Origin: Saccharothrix syringae
Lineage (GTDB): Bacteria; Actinomycetota; Actinomycetes; Mycobacteriales; Pseudonocardiaceae
Reading direction: 5' to 3'
Length of the DNA: 64,000 nt
Assembly: GCF_009498035.1 (NCBI RefSeq)
Contig: NZ_CP034550.1
Location: forward strand, 4,154,001-4,218,000
Shown: piece by piece, positions 17,357 to 25,343 of the stretch
Layout of the letters: every line of letters begins with the position of its first letter
Numbering within the stretch: the first letter of the stretch is position 1
Notes under the pieces: model-generated
Databases searched by the model: none
Seen by the model: the letters and a program-made list of their open reading frames with translations, nothing else
What the model was told of the DNA's origin: nothing
Program-made: the position numbers and the translations under genes

Positions 17357-17498
17357 CCGGGTTCCGGGCCGCCCGTCGCGCGGGTGGTCGAGCGACCGGT
17401 CGAACAGCGCGCCGGCGCCACCGGGTGGTGGTCGCCGCACGACCGGCGGACCTCCGCCGCCCCGGTGCCGAGCGCCCCGAGCAGGGACGGTGGAAGCG

Positions 17499-18707
17499 AT
17501 GGGTCAACCACTCTCGTCACCGGGGCACCCGACGGTCGGCGTCGAGGAGGAGTTCCTCCTGGTCGACCCCGCGACCGGTGCCCCGGTGCCCCGGGCGCAC
17601 GAGGTGGTCGCGGCGGCGCGCGGCGCGTTCGGCCTGGAGCTGGACCACGAGCTGATCACCACGCAGGTGGAGGCCAAGACCACGGTGTGCTGGGACCTGC
17701 CGCAGGTCCGGCGGGAGCTGGTGGCCATGCGCGCGGCGGTCGCGCGGGCCGCGGGGGAGGTCGGGTGCCTGGCCCTGGCGGTCGGCGCGCCACCGCTCGG
17801 CGAACCGGCCGGGCCCGTCACCGACGTGTCGCGCTACCGGCGGATCGCCCGCGCCTACGGTGCGCTGGCCGAGGAGCAGTCCATCTGCGGGTGCCACGTG
17901 CACGTGGCCGTGCCCGACCGCGAGGTCGCCGTCCAGGTGTGCAACCACCTGCGGCCCTGGCTGGCCGTGCTGGGCGCGCTCACCGCGAACTCGCCGCTGG
18001 CCCGCGGCCGGGACACCGGCTACGCGAGCTGGCGCTCGCTGGTGTGGGCGCGCTGGCCGGCGGCCGGCCCGCCGCCGTACTTCTCCGACTGGGCGCACTA
18101 CCGGGCGGTGTGCGACGTGCTGGACGAGTCCGGCGCCGCCATGGACCCGGGGATGGTCTACTGGGACGTCCGCCCGTCGTCGCACCTGCCCACCGTGGAG
18201 GTGCGGGTCGCCGACGTCCAGGGCGGCCCCACCGAGGCGCTGCTGCTCACCGCCCTGGTCCGGGCCCTGGTCGGCACCGCCGAGGCCGACGTCGGGCGCG
18301 GGGTGACCGCGCCGCCGGTGCCCACCGAGGCGCTGCGGCTGGCCGGCTGGCGCGCCGCCCGCGACGGCCTGGGCGGCTGGACCCTGGACGTGCTGTCCGA
18401 CCGCCTGGTGCCGGTGCGGCACCTGCTGCGCGCGATGGTGCGCCACGTGCTGCCCGCGCTGTCCGCCAACGGCGACCTGGGGTTCGTCGAGCGGGCGCTG
18501 GCCGCGCTCGACCGGGTCGGTGGCGGTGCCGAGCGGCAGCGCCGGGTGCTGGGGCGCACCGGGGCGCCGACCGACCTGCTGGACCTGCTGGCGGTCGACG
18601 CGCCCGACCCGCTGGTGGAGGCCGTGGTGCCGAGCCCGGGGACCGGCGCGGCCGACGACCTGGTGCCGACGGGCGCCCGGGCCGACGTGCCGGGGCACGT
18701 CTTCTGA
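17499..18707 (+). CDS. YbdK-type carboxylate-amine ligase (glutamate-cysteine ligase family 2)
   Basis: A 402-residue ATP-dependent ligase of the GCS2 family. E. coli YbdK makes gamma-glutamylcysteine only weakly, and the physiological role of most members is unsettled. Visible landmarks are VGVEEEFLLVD (13-23), DHELITTQVEAKTT, the metal/substrate strand CGCHVHVAVPDREVA and WDVRPSSHLPTVEVRVADVQ. ATG 17499 is preceded by GGGACGGTGGAAGC. A stress-type promoter lies upstream, so a role in redox or osmotic stress is plausible. It is convergent with the LacI gene that follows. Confidence 0.92.
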   Translation: MGQPLSSPGHPTVGVEEEFLLVDPATGAPVPRAHEVVAAARGAFGLELDHELITTQVEAKTTVCWDLPQVRRELVAMRAAVARAAGEVGCLALAVGAPPLGEPAGPVTDVSRYRRIARAYGALAEEQSICGCHVHVAVPDREVAVQVCNHLRPWLAVLGALTANSPLARGRDTGYASWRSLVWARWPAAGPPPYFSDWAHYRAVCDVLDESGAAMDPGMVYWDVRPSSHLPTVEVRVADVQGGPTEALLLTALVRALVGTAEADVGRGVTAPPVPTEALRLAGWRAARDGLGGWTLDVLSDRLVPVRHLLRAMVRHVLPALSANGDLGFVERALAALDRVGGGAERQRRVLGRTGAPTDLLDLLAVDAPDPLVEAVVPSPGTGAADDLVPTGARADVPGHVF

Positions 18708-18770
18708 CGCCCTCTGGCACTCGACCGGGGGGCGGACGCGCCGGTCCTGCGGCCTGGCGGGTGCCGTGGC

Positions 18771-19649
18771 TCAGCCGGTCCCGCGCACGGGCGCGGTGCT
18801 GGCCCGCACGGTCAGGCGCGGCGGGAGGAGGCGGGTGGTCGGGCGGGCGTCGAGCGCCACCTCGACCGCGGCCCGCCCCAGCGCCGCCGGCGACACCGAC
18901 ACCGACGTCACCGGCCACCGGCCGTGCCGCGCGGCCCCGTCCGAGCACAGCGCCAGCACCGACACGTCCTCGGGCACCCGGAGCTGCCTGCGCTGGAGGT
19001 CGGCCAGCACCGCGGTCAGCGCCGCGTCGTCCGACGCCACCACGGCGGTCGGCCGGTCCAGCGCGAACACCCGGTCCGCCTCGACCGCCCGGTGCACCCG
19101 CACCGACGCGTTCCGCTCCCGCGCGCCGCGGGCGAAGCCGTGGTGGAAGTCGTCCGGCGGGCCGTCCTGCACGAACGCGACCGCGCGGTGGCCCAGGTCG
19201 GCCAGGTACTCGGCGGCCCGCGCGCCCGCGGCCACCCGGTCCAGGTCCACCCGCGAGTGCCGGGACACCGGGCCGTCGCCGCCCACGAGCACCACCGGCA
19301 CCGAGGTGTCCAGCGGGGGAGAGGCCGGGGCGACCACGACGACGCCCGCCGCGCCGCGGTGGTGCGCCGACGGGCTCACCAGCAGGTCGGCGCCCCTGGC
19401 GTGGGCGCTCGCGGTGGCCGCGCCCAGGAACGAGCCCAGCCACTCCGCGCCGAGCGCGCCGTGCCCGGGCAGCGCCAGGTGCAGCAGCGCGCCGTGGGCC
19501 TGCCTGCGGGGCTGGTAGCCGAGGGCGCGCACGCTCGCCTCGATGCGCCGGCGCGTGCCGACGGAGATGGACCGCTTGCCGCTGAGCGCGTAGGACACCG
19601 TGCTGACGGCCACGCCCGCGTGCCGCGCCACCTCCGCGATGGTCACCAT
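18771..19649 (-). CDS. LacI family transcriptional regulator (paralogue B)
   Basis: A 292-residue repressor whose DNA-binding domain (VTIAEVARHAGVAVSTVSYAL) differs from the gene at 4,588-5,457 at only a few positions, with the same shortened effector domain (GHRAVAFV, ALCSDGA). ATG 19649 is preceded by AGGAGGGTCGGC. Its promoter (TTGACT-N17-CATTCT, 19715-19687) matches that of paralogue A in layout. A GGGAGCGCTCCC palindrome about 300 bp upstream is a candidate operator for this subfamily. No transport genes adjoin it. Confidence 0.92.
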   Translation of the reverse strand: MVTIAEVARHAGVAVSTVSYALSGKRSISVGTRRRIEASVRALGYQPRRQAHGALLHLALPGHGALGAEWLGSFLGAATASAHARGADLLVSPSAHHRGAAGVVVVAPASPPLDTSVPVVLVGGDGPVSRHSRVDLDRVAAGARAAEYLADLGHRAVAFVQDGPPDDFHHGFARGARERNASVRVHRAVEADRVFALDRPTAVVASDDAALTAVLADLQRRQLRVPEDVSVLALCSDGAARHGRWPVTSVSVSPAALGRAAVEVALDARPTTRLLPPRLTVRASTAPVRGTG

Positions 19650-19686
19650 GCCGACCCTCCTGAAGGGACCCGGGAAGCGGGGATTC

Positions 19687-19715
19687 AGAATGCACAGCAA
19701 TGGCGGACGAGTCAA
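19687..19715 (-). promoter_or_regulatory. Promoter of LacI paralogue B
   Basis: Minus strand TTGACT (19715-19710), 17 nt, CATTCT (19692-19687), 37 nt before the ATG. Confidence 0.5.
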
Positions 19716-19908
19716 CGAATGCGGGATAGTTGTTTCACTGAACTAATTCCGGGCTGGTGGAGTTGTGTTCGCTTGCGGGCATTCGGCCGCGTGGTGGCGC
19801 GGTTTTGTTCACGGATGTGGAGAGGGTCGGCGCCCAGGGGTTTCGCCTGGTGCGACGGCTGCGGTTCATTGATGTGAACCCGCGCCGGTTTCACCACCGT
19901 GAATCTCC

Positions 19909-19938
19909 TTGTGGTCCGGGGGAATTGATTGCTAGGCT
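19909..19938 (+). promoter_or_regulatory. Orphan plus-strand promoter
   Basis: TTGTGG, 18-nt spacer, TAGGCT. Transcription would start inside or next to the operator and run into the 3' end of the oppositely oriented SOD-like gene; no plus-strand gene follows. Confidence 0.4.
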
Positions 19939-19942
19939 TCGT

Positions 19943-19954
19943 GGGAGCGCTCCC
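19943..19954. promoter_or_regulatory. GGGAGCGCTCCC palindrome, LacI-type operator
   Basis: A perfect 12-bp palindrome inside TGGGAGCGCTCCCG. It matches 13 of 14 positions of the TGGGAGCGCTCCCA operator known for the CelR/CebR cellulose regulators of actinomycetes. Confidence 0.65.
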
Positions 19955-20029
19955 GGGTTGACGCCAGGACGGGTCCGGAAGTGCTCTCGTTCGCGTTCCC
20001 GCGCATCTCCCGCGGCGGGCACCCGCGTG

Positions 20030-20055
20030 GGGGCCGGTCCGCGCGGACCGGCCCC
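20030..20055. terminator. Terminator of the SOD-like gene
   Basis: A perfect 26-bp palindrome (arms GGGGCCGGTCCGC / GCGGACCGGCCCC) 7 bp past the SOD stop codon. It has no T tract, as is common in actinomycetes. Confidence 0.7.
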
Positions 20056-20062
20056 GCGGGCG

Positions 20063-20647
20063 TCAGAACCGCACCGTCGCGCACGCCAGCCGCGGACCGG
20101 CGGTCCCGGCCCGCCCCGGCTCGGTGGCCGTCCGCTCGGCGTGGATCACCACCGACCCGGCCCGCCGGTCGGCGAACCGCCACGGCACCGCGGTGCCGAC
20201 CACGGCGCGCCCGCGGTCGTCGGTGGTGAAGTCGAGCCAGATCTCGTTCTCCGGGTTGGCGTACGCCGGGTCGACCGACGGCTGCACCGGGTCCACGACG
20301 TGCTGGTGGTGCGCGCCCGCGTCGGTGGGCAGGTCGCCGCACGGGCGCTGGTGCGCGTGCGCGCCGTAGGTCCGGTTCGGCACCAGGCCGTGCACGCTGA
20401 GCAGGACCTTCGTCGACCTGTGCTTCGGCGTGGCGACCACCAGCACGGCGGCTCCGGCCGGGACCAGCGCGGTGTCGTAGGTGTAGGCACTGGTGGCCTG
20501 CCCGGGCGGTGCGAAGCGCGCCGCCGTGACGGCGACGCCCGACGGCGGGGCGGTGACGCCCGGCGGGGCGTCGGCGGTCGCGGTCGGCGCGCCGACCAGG
20601 GCGACGGCGAGGGCGCCGACCGGCAGCAGGGCTGAACGACGTGTCAC
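20063..20647 (-). CDS. Secreted Cu/Zn superoxide dismutase-like protein
   Basis: A 194-residue exported protein that would convert superoxide outside the membrane if active. GTG 20647 is preceded by CAGGAGAA; residues 1-29 (TRRSALLPVGALAVALVG, then TATADA) are a signal peptide. The mature part has the SOD-like metal region YGAHAHQRPCG, then GAHHQHVVDP and the last strand VVIHAERTAT. I did not confirm every Cu and Zn ligand or the active-site Arg. Terminator at 20030-20055. It is divergent from the Hen1 gene. Confidence 0.85.
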   Translation of the reverse strand: MTRRSALLPVGALAVALVGAPTATADAPPGVTAPPSGVAVTAARFAPPGQATSAYTYDTALVPAGAAVLVVATPKHRSTKVLLSVHGLVPNRTYGAHAHQRPCGDLPTDAGAHHQHVVDPVQPSVDPAYANPENEIWLDFTTDDRGRAVVGTAVPWRFADRRAGSVVIHAERTATEPGRAGTAGPRLACATVRF

Positions 20648-20769
20648 TTCTCCTGCCTCTCGTGGTTCGTGGCGGTGGAGGGGCACCACCCGACGCTAGC
20701 GGCGCGCGTGGCCGCACCGATGGCAAAAATCGTGGGTGTCGCGGTGATTGTCCCGTCCACACTGGACCG

Positions 20770-22014
20770 GTGCTGCTCACCCTGACCACCACGCACCGCC
20801 CGGCGACCGACCTGGGCCACCTGCTGCACAAGCACCCGGACCGGGCCCGGTCCTTCCCCACCTCGGCGGGGACGGCGCACGTGTTCTACCCGCGCGCGGA
20901 CGAGCGGGAGTGCACCGTCGCGCTCCTGCTGGAGGTCGACCCGGTCGCCCTGGTGCGCAAACCCGGCAGCACGCTCACCCAGTACGTCAACGACCGCCCG
21001 TACGCGGCCGGTTCGCTGCTCACCGTCGCGCTCGGCTCGGTGTTCCGCACCGCCCTCAACGGCCGCGGCACGAGCCGCGCCGAGCCGGCCGTCACGCCGA
21101 TCCCGCTGACCGTGCGCGTGCCGGTCCTGCCGCACCGGCTGGTGGAGCGCCTGTTCACCCCGCTCGGCTGGACCGCCGAGGTCCGCCCGCTGCCGCTGGG
21201 CGACGGCACGGACTCCCGCTACGCCGACGTCACCCTCACCGGCACGCTGACCGTGTCCGACGCGCTCAAGCACCGGGAGGGCTGGCTCGCCGCGCACCCC
21301 GACCGCGAGCTGATCACCACCCGCTACCTGGCGCGCCGCCACCGGCTGGCGGAGGTGGAGGGGGTGGACCCCGAGGAGCTGGACAACGCCCTGGAGGAGC
21401 CCAGGGTCTCGCCGGCCGTGCGGCGGCGCGAGGCCGTGGTCGCCGAGCTGAAGGCCGCCGGCGCGCGCCGGGTGCTGGACCTGGGCTGCGGCGGCGGGGC
21501 GCTGCTGCGCGCCCTGCTCCGGGAGCCGGAGTTCACCGAGGTCCTGGGCGTGGACGTGTCCGCGCGGGCGCTCGCGGTCGCGGCCCGCGCGCTGCGCCTG
21601 GACGAGCTGCCCGAGCGGCAGCGGGCCCGCGTCGCGCTGCGCCAGTCGTGGCTGACCTACGCCGACCCGGCCCTGGCGGGCTACGACGCGGCGGTGCTCA
21701 TGGAGGTGGTCGAGCACCTCGACCCCGACCGGCTGCCCGCCCTGGAGCACGCGGTGTTCACCGTCGCCCGGCCGCGCGTGGTGCTGGTGACCACGCCGAA
21801 CGTCGAGTACAACGAGCTGTTCGAGGGGCTGCCGGCCGGGCAGCTCCGCCACGCCGACCACCGCTTCGAGTGGACCCGCGCCGAGTTCCGCGACTGGGCC
21901 GCCGGGGTGGCGGACCGGCGCGGCTACGCCGTGCGCCACCTGCCGGTCGGGCCCGAGGACGCCGAGCGCGGCGCGCCCACCCAGCTCGCCGTCTTCACCC
22001 TGGGGGACCGCTGA
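20770..22014 (+). CDS. hen1: Hen1, 3'-terminal RNA ribose 2'-O-methyltransferase
   Basis: A 414-residue bacterial Hen1, which adds a 2'-O-methyl group at the 3' end of a cleaved RNA before Pnkp seals it, protecting the repaired site from another cut by ribotoxins. The N-terminal half (1-225; LHKHPDRARSF, VFYPRADERECTVALLLE) is the bacteria-specific domain. The C-terminal half is the methyltransferase: VLDLGCGGGALL binds SAM, and EVVEHLD with the later HADHRFEW supplies the Glu/Glu/His/His metal site. GTG 20770 has no strong ribosome site. Its TGA overlaps the ATG of pnkp (ATGA), so the two are coupled. Confidence 0.96.
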   Translation: MLLTLTTTHRPATDLGHLLHKHPDRARSFPTSAGTAHVFYPRADERECTVALLLEVDPVALVRKPGSTLTQYVNDRPYAAGSLLTVALGSVFRTALNGRGTSRAEPAVTPIPLTVRVPVLPHRLVERLFTPLGWTAEVRPLPLGDGTDSRYADVTLTGTLTVSDALKHREGWLAAHPDRELITTRYLARRHRLAEVEGVDPEELDNALEEPRVSPAVRRREAVVAELKAAGARRVLDLGCGGGALLRALLREPEFTEVLGVDVSARALAVAARALRLDELPERQRARVALRQSWLTYADPALAGYDAAVLMEVVEHLDPDRLPALEHAVFTVARPRVVLVTTPNVEYNELFEGLPAGQLRHADHRFEWTRAEFRDWAAGVADRRGYAVRHLPVGPEDAERGAPTQLAVFTLGDR

Positions 22015-24500
22015 TGGACCTGAAGATCCCGGACCCGAGCCTGGTCGTGCTCATCGGCGCGTCCGGCTCGGGCAAGTCCACGTTCGCGCGGGCCCACTTC
22101 GCCCCCACGCAGGTGCTGTCCAGCGACTACTTCCGCGGCCTGGTCGCCGACGACGAGAACGACCAGTCCGCCTCCGGCGCGGCGTTCGACGTGCTGCACC
22201 ACGTCGCGGGCAAGCGCCTGGAGGCGGGCCGCACCACGGTGGTCGACGCCACGAACGTGCAGCGCACCGACCGCGCGCACCTGGTCGAGCTGGCCAAGCG
22301 GCACGACGTGCTGCCGGTCGCGATCGTGCTGGACCTGCCCGAGCACGTCTGCGTGGCGCGCAACGCCGAGCGCCCCGACCGGGACTTCGGCGCGCACGTG
22401 GTGCGCCGCCACCGGGCCGCGCTGCGCAAGTCGGTGAACACCCTGGGCCGCGAGGGCTTCCGCCGGGTGCACGTGCTGCGCTCCCAGGCCGAGGTGGACG
22501 AGGCCGTGGTGGTGCGCGAGCCGCTGCTCAACGACCTGCGCCACGAGACCGGCCCGTTCGACGTGATCGGCGACGTGCACGGCTGCCGTGCGGAGCTGGA
22601 GGACCTGCTCACCGACCTCGGGTACGCCCTGGTGCGCGACGAGGCCGGCCGCCCGGTGGACGCGGTGCCCCCGGCGGGCAGGCGGGCGGCGTTCGTCGGC
22701 GACCTCGTCGACCGCGGCCCGGACACGCCGGGCGTGCTGCGCCTGGTCATGGGCATGGTCGAGGCGGGCCGCGCGCTCGTGGTGTGCGGCAACCACGAGC
22801 AGAAGCTGGTGCGCGCCCTGCGCGGCCGCGACGTGCGGGGCGGGCACGGCCTGGCCGAGTCGCTCGCGCAGCTGGCGAACGAGGACGAGGGGTTCCGCCG
22901 CCGCGTCGAGCGGTTCTGCGACGGCCTGGTCGCCCACTACGTGCTCGACGGCGGCGCGCTGGTCATCGCGCACGCCGGCCTGCCCGAGCGCTACCACGGC
23001 CGCGCGTCCTCCCGGGTGCGCGGTTTCGCGCTGTACGGCGACACCACCGGCGAGACCGACGAGTACGGCCTGCCGGTGCGCTACCCGTGGGCCAAGGACT
23101 ACCGGGGCCGGGCGACGGTGCTCTACGGGCACACGCCCACGCCGGAGGTCGAGTGGGTCAACAACACCCTGTGCCTGGACACCGGCGTGGTGTTCGGAGG
23201 CAGGCTGACCGCGCTGCGCTACCCGGAGCGCGAGGTGGTGTCCGTGCCCGCGCGGCAGGTCTGGTACGAGCCGGTGCGCCCGCTCGTGGCGCCCGCCGAA
23301 CCCGCGCGCGAGCCGGACGTGCTGTCCATCGACGACGTCGCCGGCCGGCGCGTGATCGAGACCGCGCGGCACGGCCGGGTCACCGTGCGGCCCGAGCAGG
23401 CCGCCTCGGCGCTGGAGGTGATGAGCCGCTTCGCCGTGGACCCGCGCGTGCTGCTGTACCTGCCGCCGACGATGGCGCCGACCGCCACGTCCCGGCGGCC
23501 GGACGTGCTGGAGCACCCCGAGGACGCCTTCGCCGAGTACCGGGACGCGGGCGTGCGCGAGGTGATCTGCCAGGAGAAGCACATGGGCTCGCGCGCGGTG
23601 CTGCACCTGCGGAGGGACTCCGGCGTGGTGCACACCCGCACCGGCCGCGCGTTCTTCGACCCGCCGCTGGGCGACGAGCTGGTGGCGGCGCTGCGCGAGG
23701 AGGTGACCAGGGCCGGCCTGTGGGAGGAGTTCGACACCGACTGGCTGCTGGTCGACGCCGAGCTGATGCCGTGGAACGCCAAGGCCGCCGGGCTGGTCCG
23801 GGACCAGTACGCCGCGGTCGGCGCGGCCGCCACCGGCGCGCTGGGCGTCGCGGTGGAGGCGCTGGCGGCGGCGGGCGCGCGGGGCGTCGACGTGGCCGAC
23901 CTGCTCGACCGCACCACCCGCAGGCTGGGCAACGCCACCGGCTACCGCGACGCCTACCTGCGGTACTGCCGGCCCACCGACGGCCTGGCGGGCGTCTCGG
24001 TCGCGCCGTTCCAGCTCCTCGCCGCCCGCGGGCGGACCTTCCACGACCGCGACCACCGGTGGCACCTGGACGTGCTCTCGCGCCTGGGCGGCCTGTTCGC
24101 GCCCACCCGGCACCTGGTGGTCGACACGACCGACGAGGCGCAGGTCGCGGCGGGCGTGCGCTGGTGGGAGGAGCTGACCGCGGCCGGTGGCGAGGGCGTG
24201 GTGGTCAAGCCGCTGGCCAACCTCGTGCGCGGTCCGCGCGGCCTGGTGCAGCCGGCCCTGAAGGTGCGCGGGCGCGAGTACCTGCGCATCGTCTACGGCC
24301 CCGACTACACCGAGCCGGCGAACCTGGAGCGCCTGCGCAAGCGCGGGCTGGGTGCCAAGCGGTCGCTCGCGCTGCGGGAGTACGCGCTGGGGCTGGAGGC
24401 CCTGGAGCGCGCCGCCCGCGACGAGCCGCTGTGGCGCGTGCACGAGTGCGTGTTCGCCGTGCTCGCGCTGGAGTCCGAGCCGGTCGACCCGCGGCTCTAG
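22014..24500 (+). CDS. pnkp: Polynucleotide kinase-phosphatase-ligase for RNA repair
   Basis: An 828-residue three-domain RNA end-healing and sealing enzyme. Residues 1-170 are the 5' kinase (GASGSGKST at 15-23). Residues 180-400 are a metallophosphatase that heals 2',3' ends (GDVHG at 186-190, VGDLVDRGPD, GNHEQK, a late GHTP). Residues 430-828 are the adenylyltransferase with Lys522 in EKHMGSR as the AMP acceptor and later VVVKPLAN and ALKVRGREYLRI. In known systems Hen1 stimulates the ligase by binding Pnkp. The stop codon shares CTAG with the convergent membrane-protein gene. Confidence 0.97.
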   Translation: MDLKIPDPSLVVLIGASGSGKSTFARAHFAPTQVLSSDYFRGLVADDENDQSASGAAFDVLHHVAGKRLEAGRTTVVDATNVQRTDRAHLVELAKRHDVLPVAIVLDLPEHVCVARNAERPDRDFGAHVVRRHRAALRKSVNTLGREGFRRVHVLRSQAEVDEAVVVREPLLNDLRHETGPFDVIGDVHGCRAELEDLLTDLGYALVRDEAGRPVDAVPPAGRRAAFVGDLVDRGPDTPGVLRLVMGMVEAGRALVVCGNHEQKLVRALRGRDVRGGHGLAESLAQLANEDEGFRRRVERFCDGLVAHYVLDGGALVIAHAGLPERYHGRASSRVRGFALYGDTTGETDEYGLPVRYPWAKDYRGRATVLYGHTPTPEVEWVNNTLCLDTGVVFGGRLTALRYPEREVVSVPARQVWYEPVRPLVAPAEPAREPDVLSIDDVAGRRVIETARHGRVTVRPEQAASALEVMSRFAVDPRVLLYLPPTMAPTATSRRPDVLEHPEDAFAEYRDAGVREVICQEKHMGSRAVLHLRRDSGVVHTRTGRAFFDPPLGDELVAALREEVTRAGLWEEFDTDWLLVDAELMPWNAKAAGLVRDQYAAVGAAATGALGVAVEALAAAGARGVDVADLLDRTTRRLGNATGYRDAYLRYCRPTDGLAGVSVAPFQLLAARGRTFHDRDHRWHLDVLSRLGGLFAPTRHLVVDTTDEAQVAAGVRWWEELTAAGGEGVVVKPLANLVRGPRGLVQPALKVRGREYLRIVYGPDYTEPANLERLRKRGLGAKRSLALREYALGLEALERAARDEPLWRVHECVFAVLALESEPVDPRL

Positions 24501-25111
24501 GTCCTGACCGGTACCGCGCCGCGCGCCCGCGAGCGCGCGGCGCGGACCACCGGGTGCACGACCACCACCAGCAGCGACAGCACCGGCGTCGACCGGCCCA
24601 GCACCAGTTCGCCCAGCGCGTAGTCCAGCGCGGGCACGGCCAGGCACCCGGCGAACGCCCACCCCGGCGCCGTGCCCGGTTTGCGGCGGCCCGCCCACGG
24701 CGTCCGGCCGAACGGCTTGGCCACCGACAGCCACACCTGGCAGGCCAGCGCCGAGAACATCAGCAGCGACCCCGCGCGCATCAGCAGCGGCGAACCGCCC
24801 GGGTGCAGGTTCGGGCTCAGCACGAAGATCCCCGCGTACAGCTGGGTGAGGGTGATCCCGAACTTCGCCAGCACCCACCAGTGCCGGAAGTAGCCCCACG
24901 GGGTGAGCCCCGACAGCACCAACCCGCTGAACGCGCTCGTGGTGGCCATGAACTGCAGCACGTCCACGTCGACCAGCAGCGCCGCCTCGAACGCCGCCTC
25001 GCGGCCCGGCGCCGACAGCGCGTAGTTCACGATCACGAACAGCGCCAGCGCCATGGACATCCACCCGGTCGACGTGACCACGTGCAACCACAGCAGCAGC
25101 TTCCGGCTCAT
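24497..25111 (-). CDS. Integral membrane protein, DUF2269-like
   Basis: A 204-residue protein with five or so hydrophobic helices; it starts LLLWLHVVTSTGWMSM, the His/Gly/Trp pattern seen in DUF2269-type proteins. No catalytic motif is visible and the function is unknown. ATG 25111 is followed upstream by a short, unusually AT-rich region with an inverted repeat (25123-25156), suggesting specific regulation. The gene ends on the same CTAG as pnkp (24497-24500), so the two genes converge with overlapping stop codons. Confidence 0.75.
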   Translation of the reverse strand: MSRKLLLWLHVVTSTGWMSMALALFVIVNYALSAPGREAAFEAALLVDVDVLQFMATTSAFSGLVLSGLTPWGYFRHWWVLAKFGITLTQLYAGIFVLSPNLHPGGSPLLMRAGSLLMFSALACQVWLSVAKPFGRTPWAGRRKPGTAPGWAFAGCLAVPALDYALGELVLGRSTPVLSLLVVVVHPVVRAARSRARGAVPVRT

Positions 25112-25122
25112 CCGCACCCCCG

Positions 25123-25156
25123 GTAGTAGGCCGCCTATATGTAGACAGACTACTAC
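25123..25156. promoter_or_regulatory. Inverted repeat GTAGTAG-N20-CTACTAC before the DUF2269-like gene
   Basis: Perfect 7-bp arms at 25123-25129 and 25150-25156 around an AT-rich centre that includes TATAG on the minus strand. Probably promoter plus operator. Confidence 0.45.
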
Positions 25157-25343
25157 TAGCCAGGACTGGCCCGCGCCCTCGCCGGCAACCCGCCGTGCAC
25201 CGGGAATTCGCTTGGCGGGCACCACTTATTCCACTCCGCAAGGCTCGCTTGACAAGCGCGTGCGGCATCGCGAATCCTCCGCACGTCCACCGGGCCGGCG
25301 ACCTGACGCGAACCCGGGTTCACCCGAGGAAGGGACACCCACC

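Larger units (their letters stand above)
17021..17498. other. 478-bp intergenic region with promoter and repeats
   Basis: Between divergent genes. It holds a 13-bp tandem repeat (17225-17289) and a SigB/SigF-type promoter (17332-17356) reading to the right. Open frames here come from the repeat and have no ribosome sites. I see no RNA gene. Confidence 0.6.
19650..20062. other. 413-bp intergenic region with orphan promoter-operator and terminator
   Basis: Lower in GC than its surroundings, especially 19680-19935. It contains the minus-strand LacI promoter (19687-19715), a plus-strand promoter with operator (19909-19954) that has no gene in front of it, and the terminator of the SOD-like gene (20030-20055). 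Confidence 0.6.

Noticed and set aside
19757..20635. Plus-strand open frame across the SOD gene and its flank as the gene driven by the orphan promoter
   Set aside because: It has no ribosome site, starts before the promoter, and reads antisense to a gene with a clear signal peptide and conserved His motifs.
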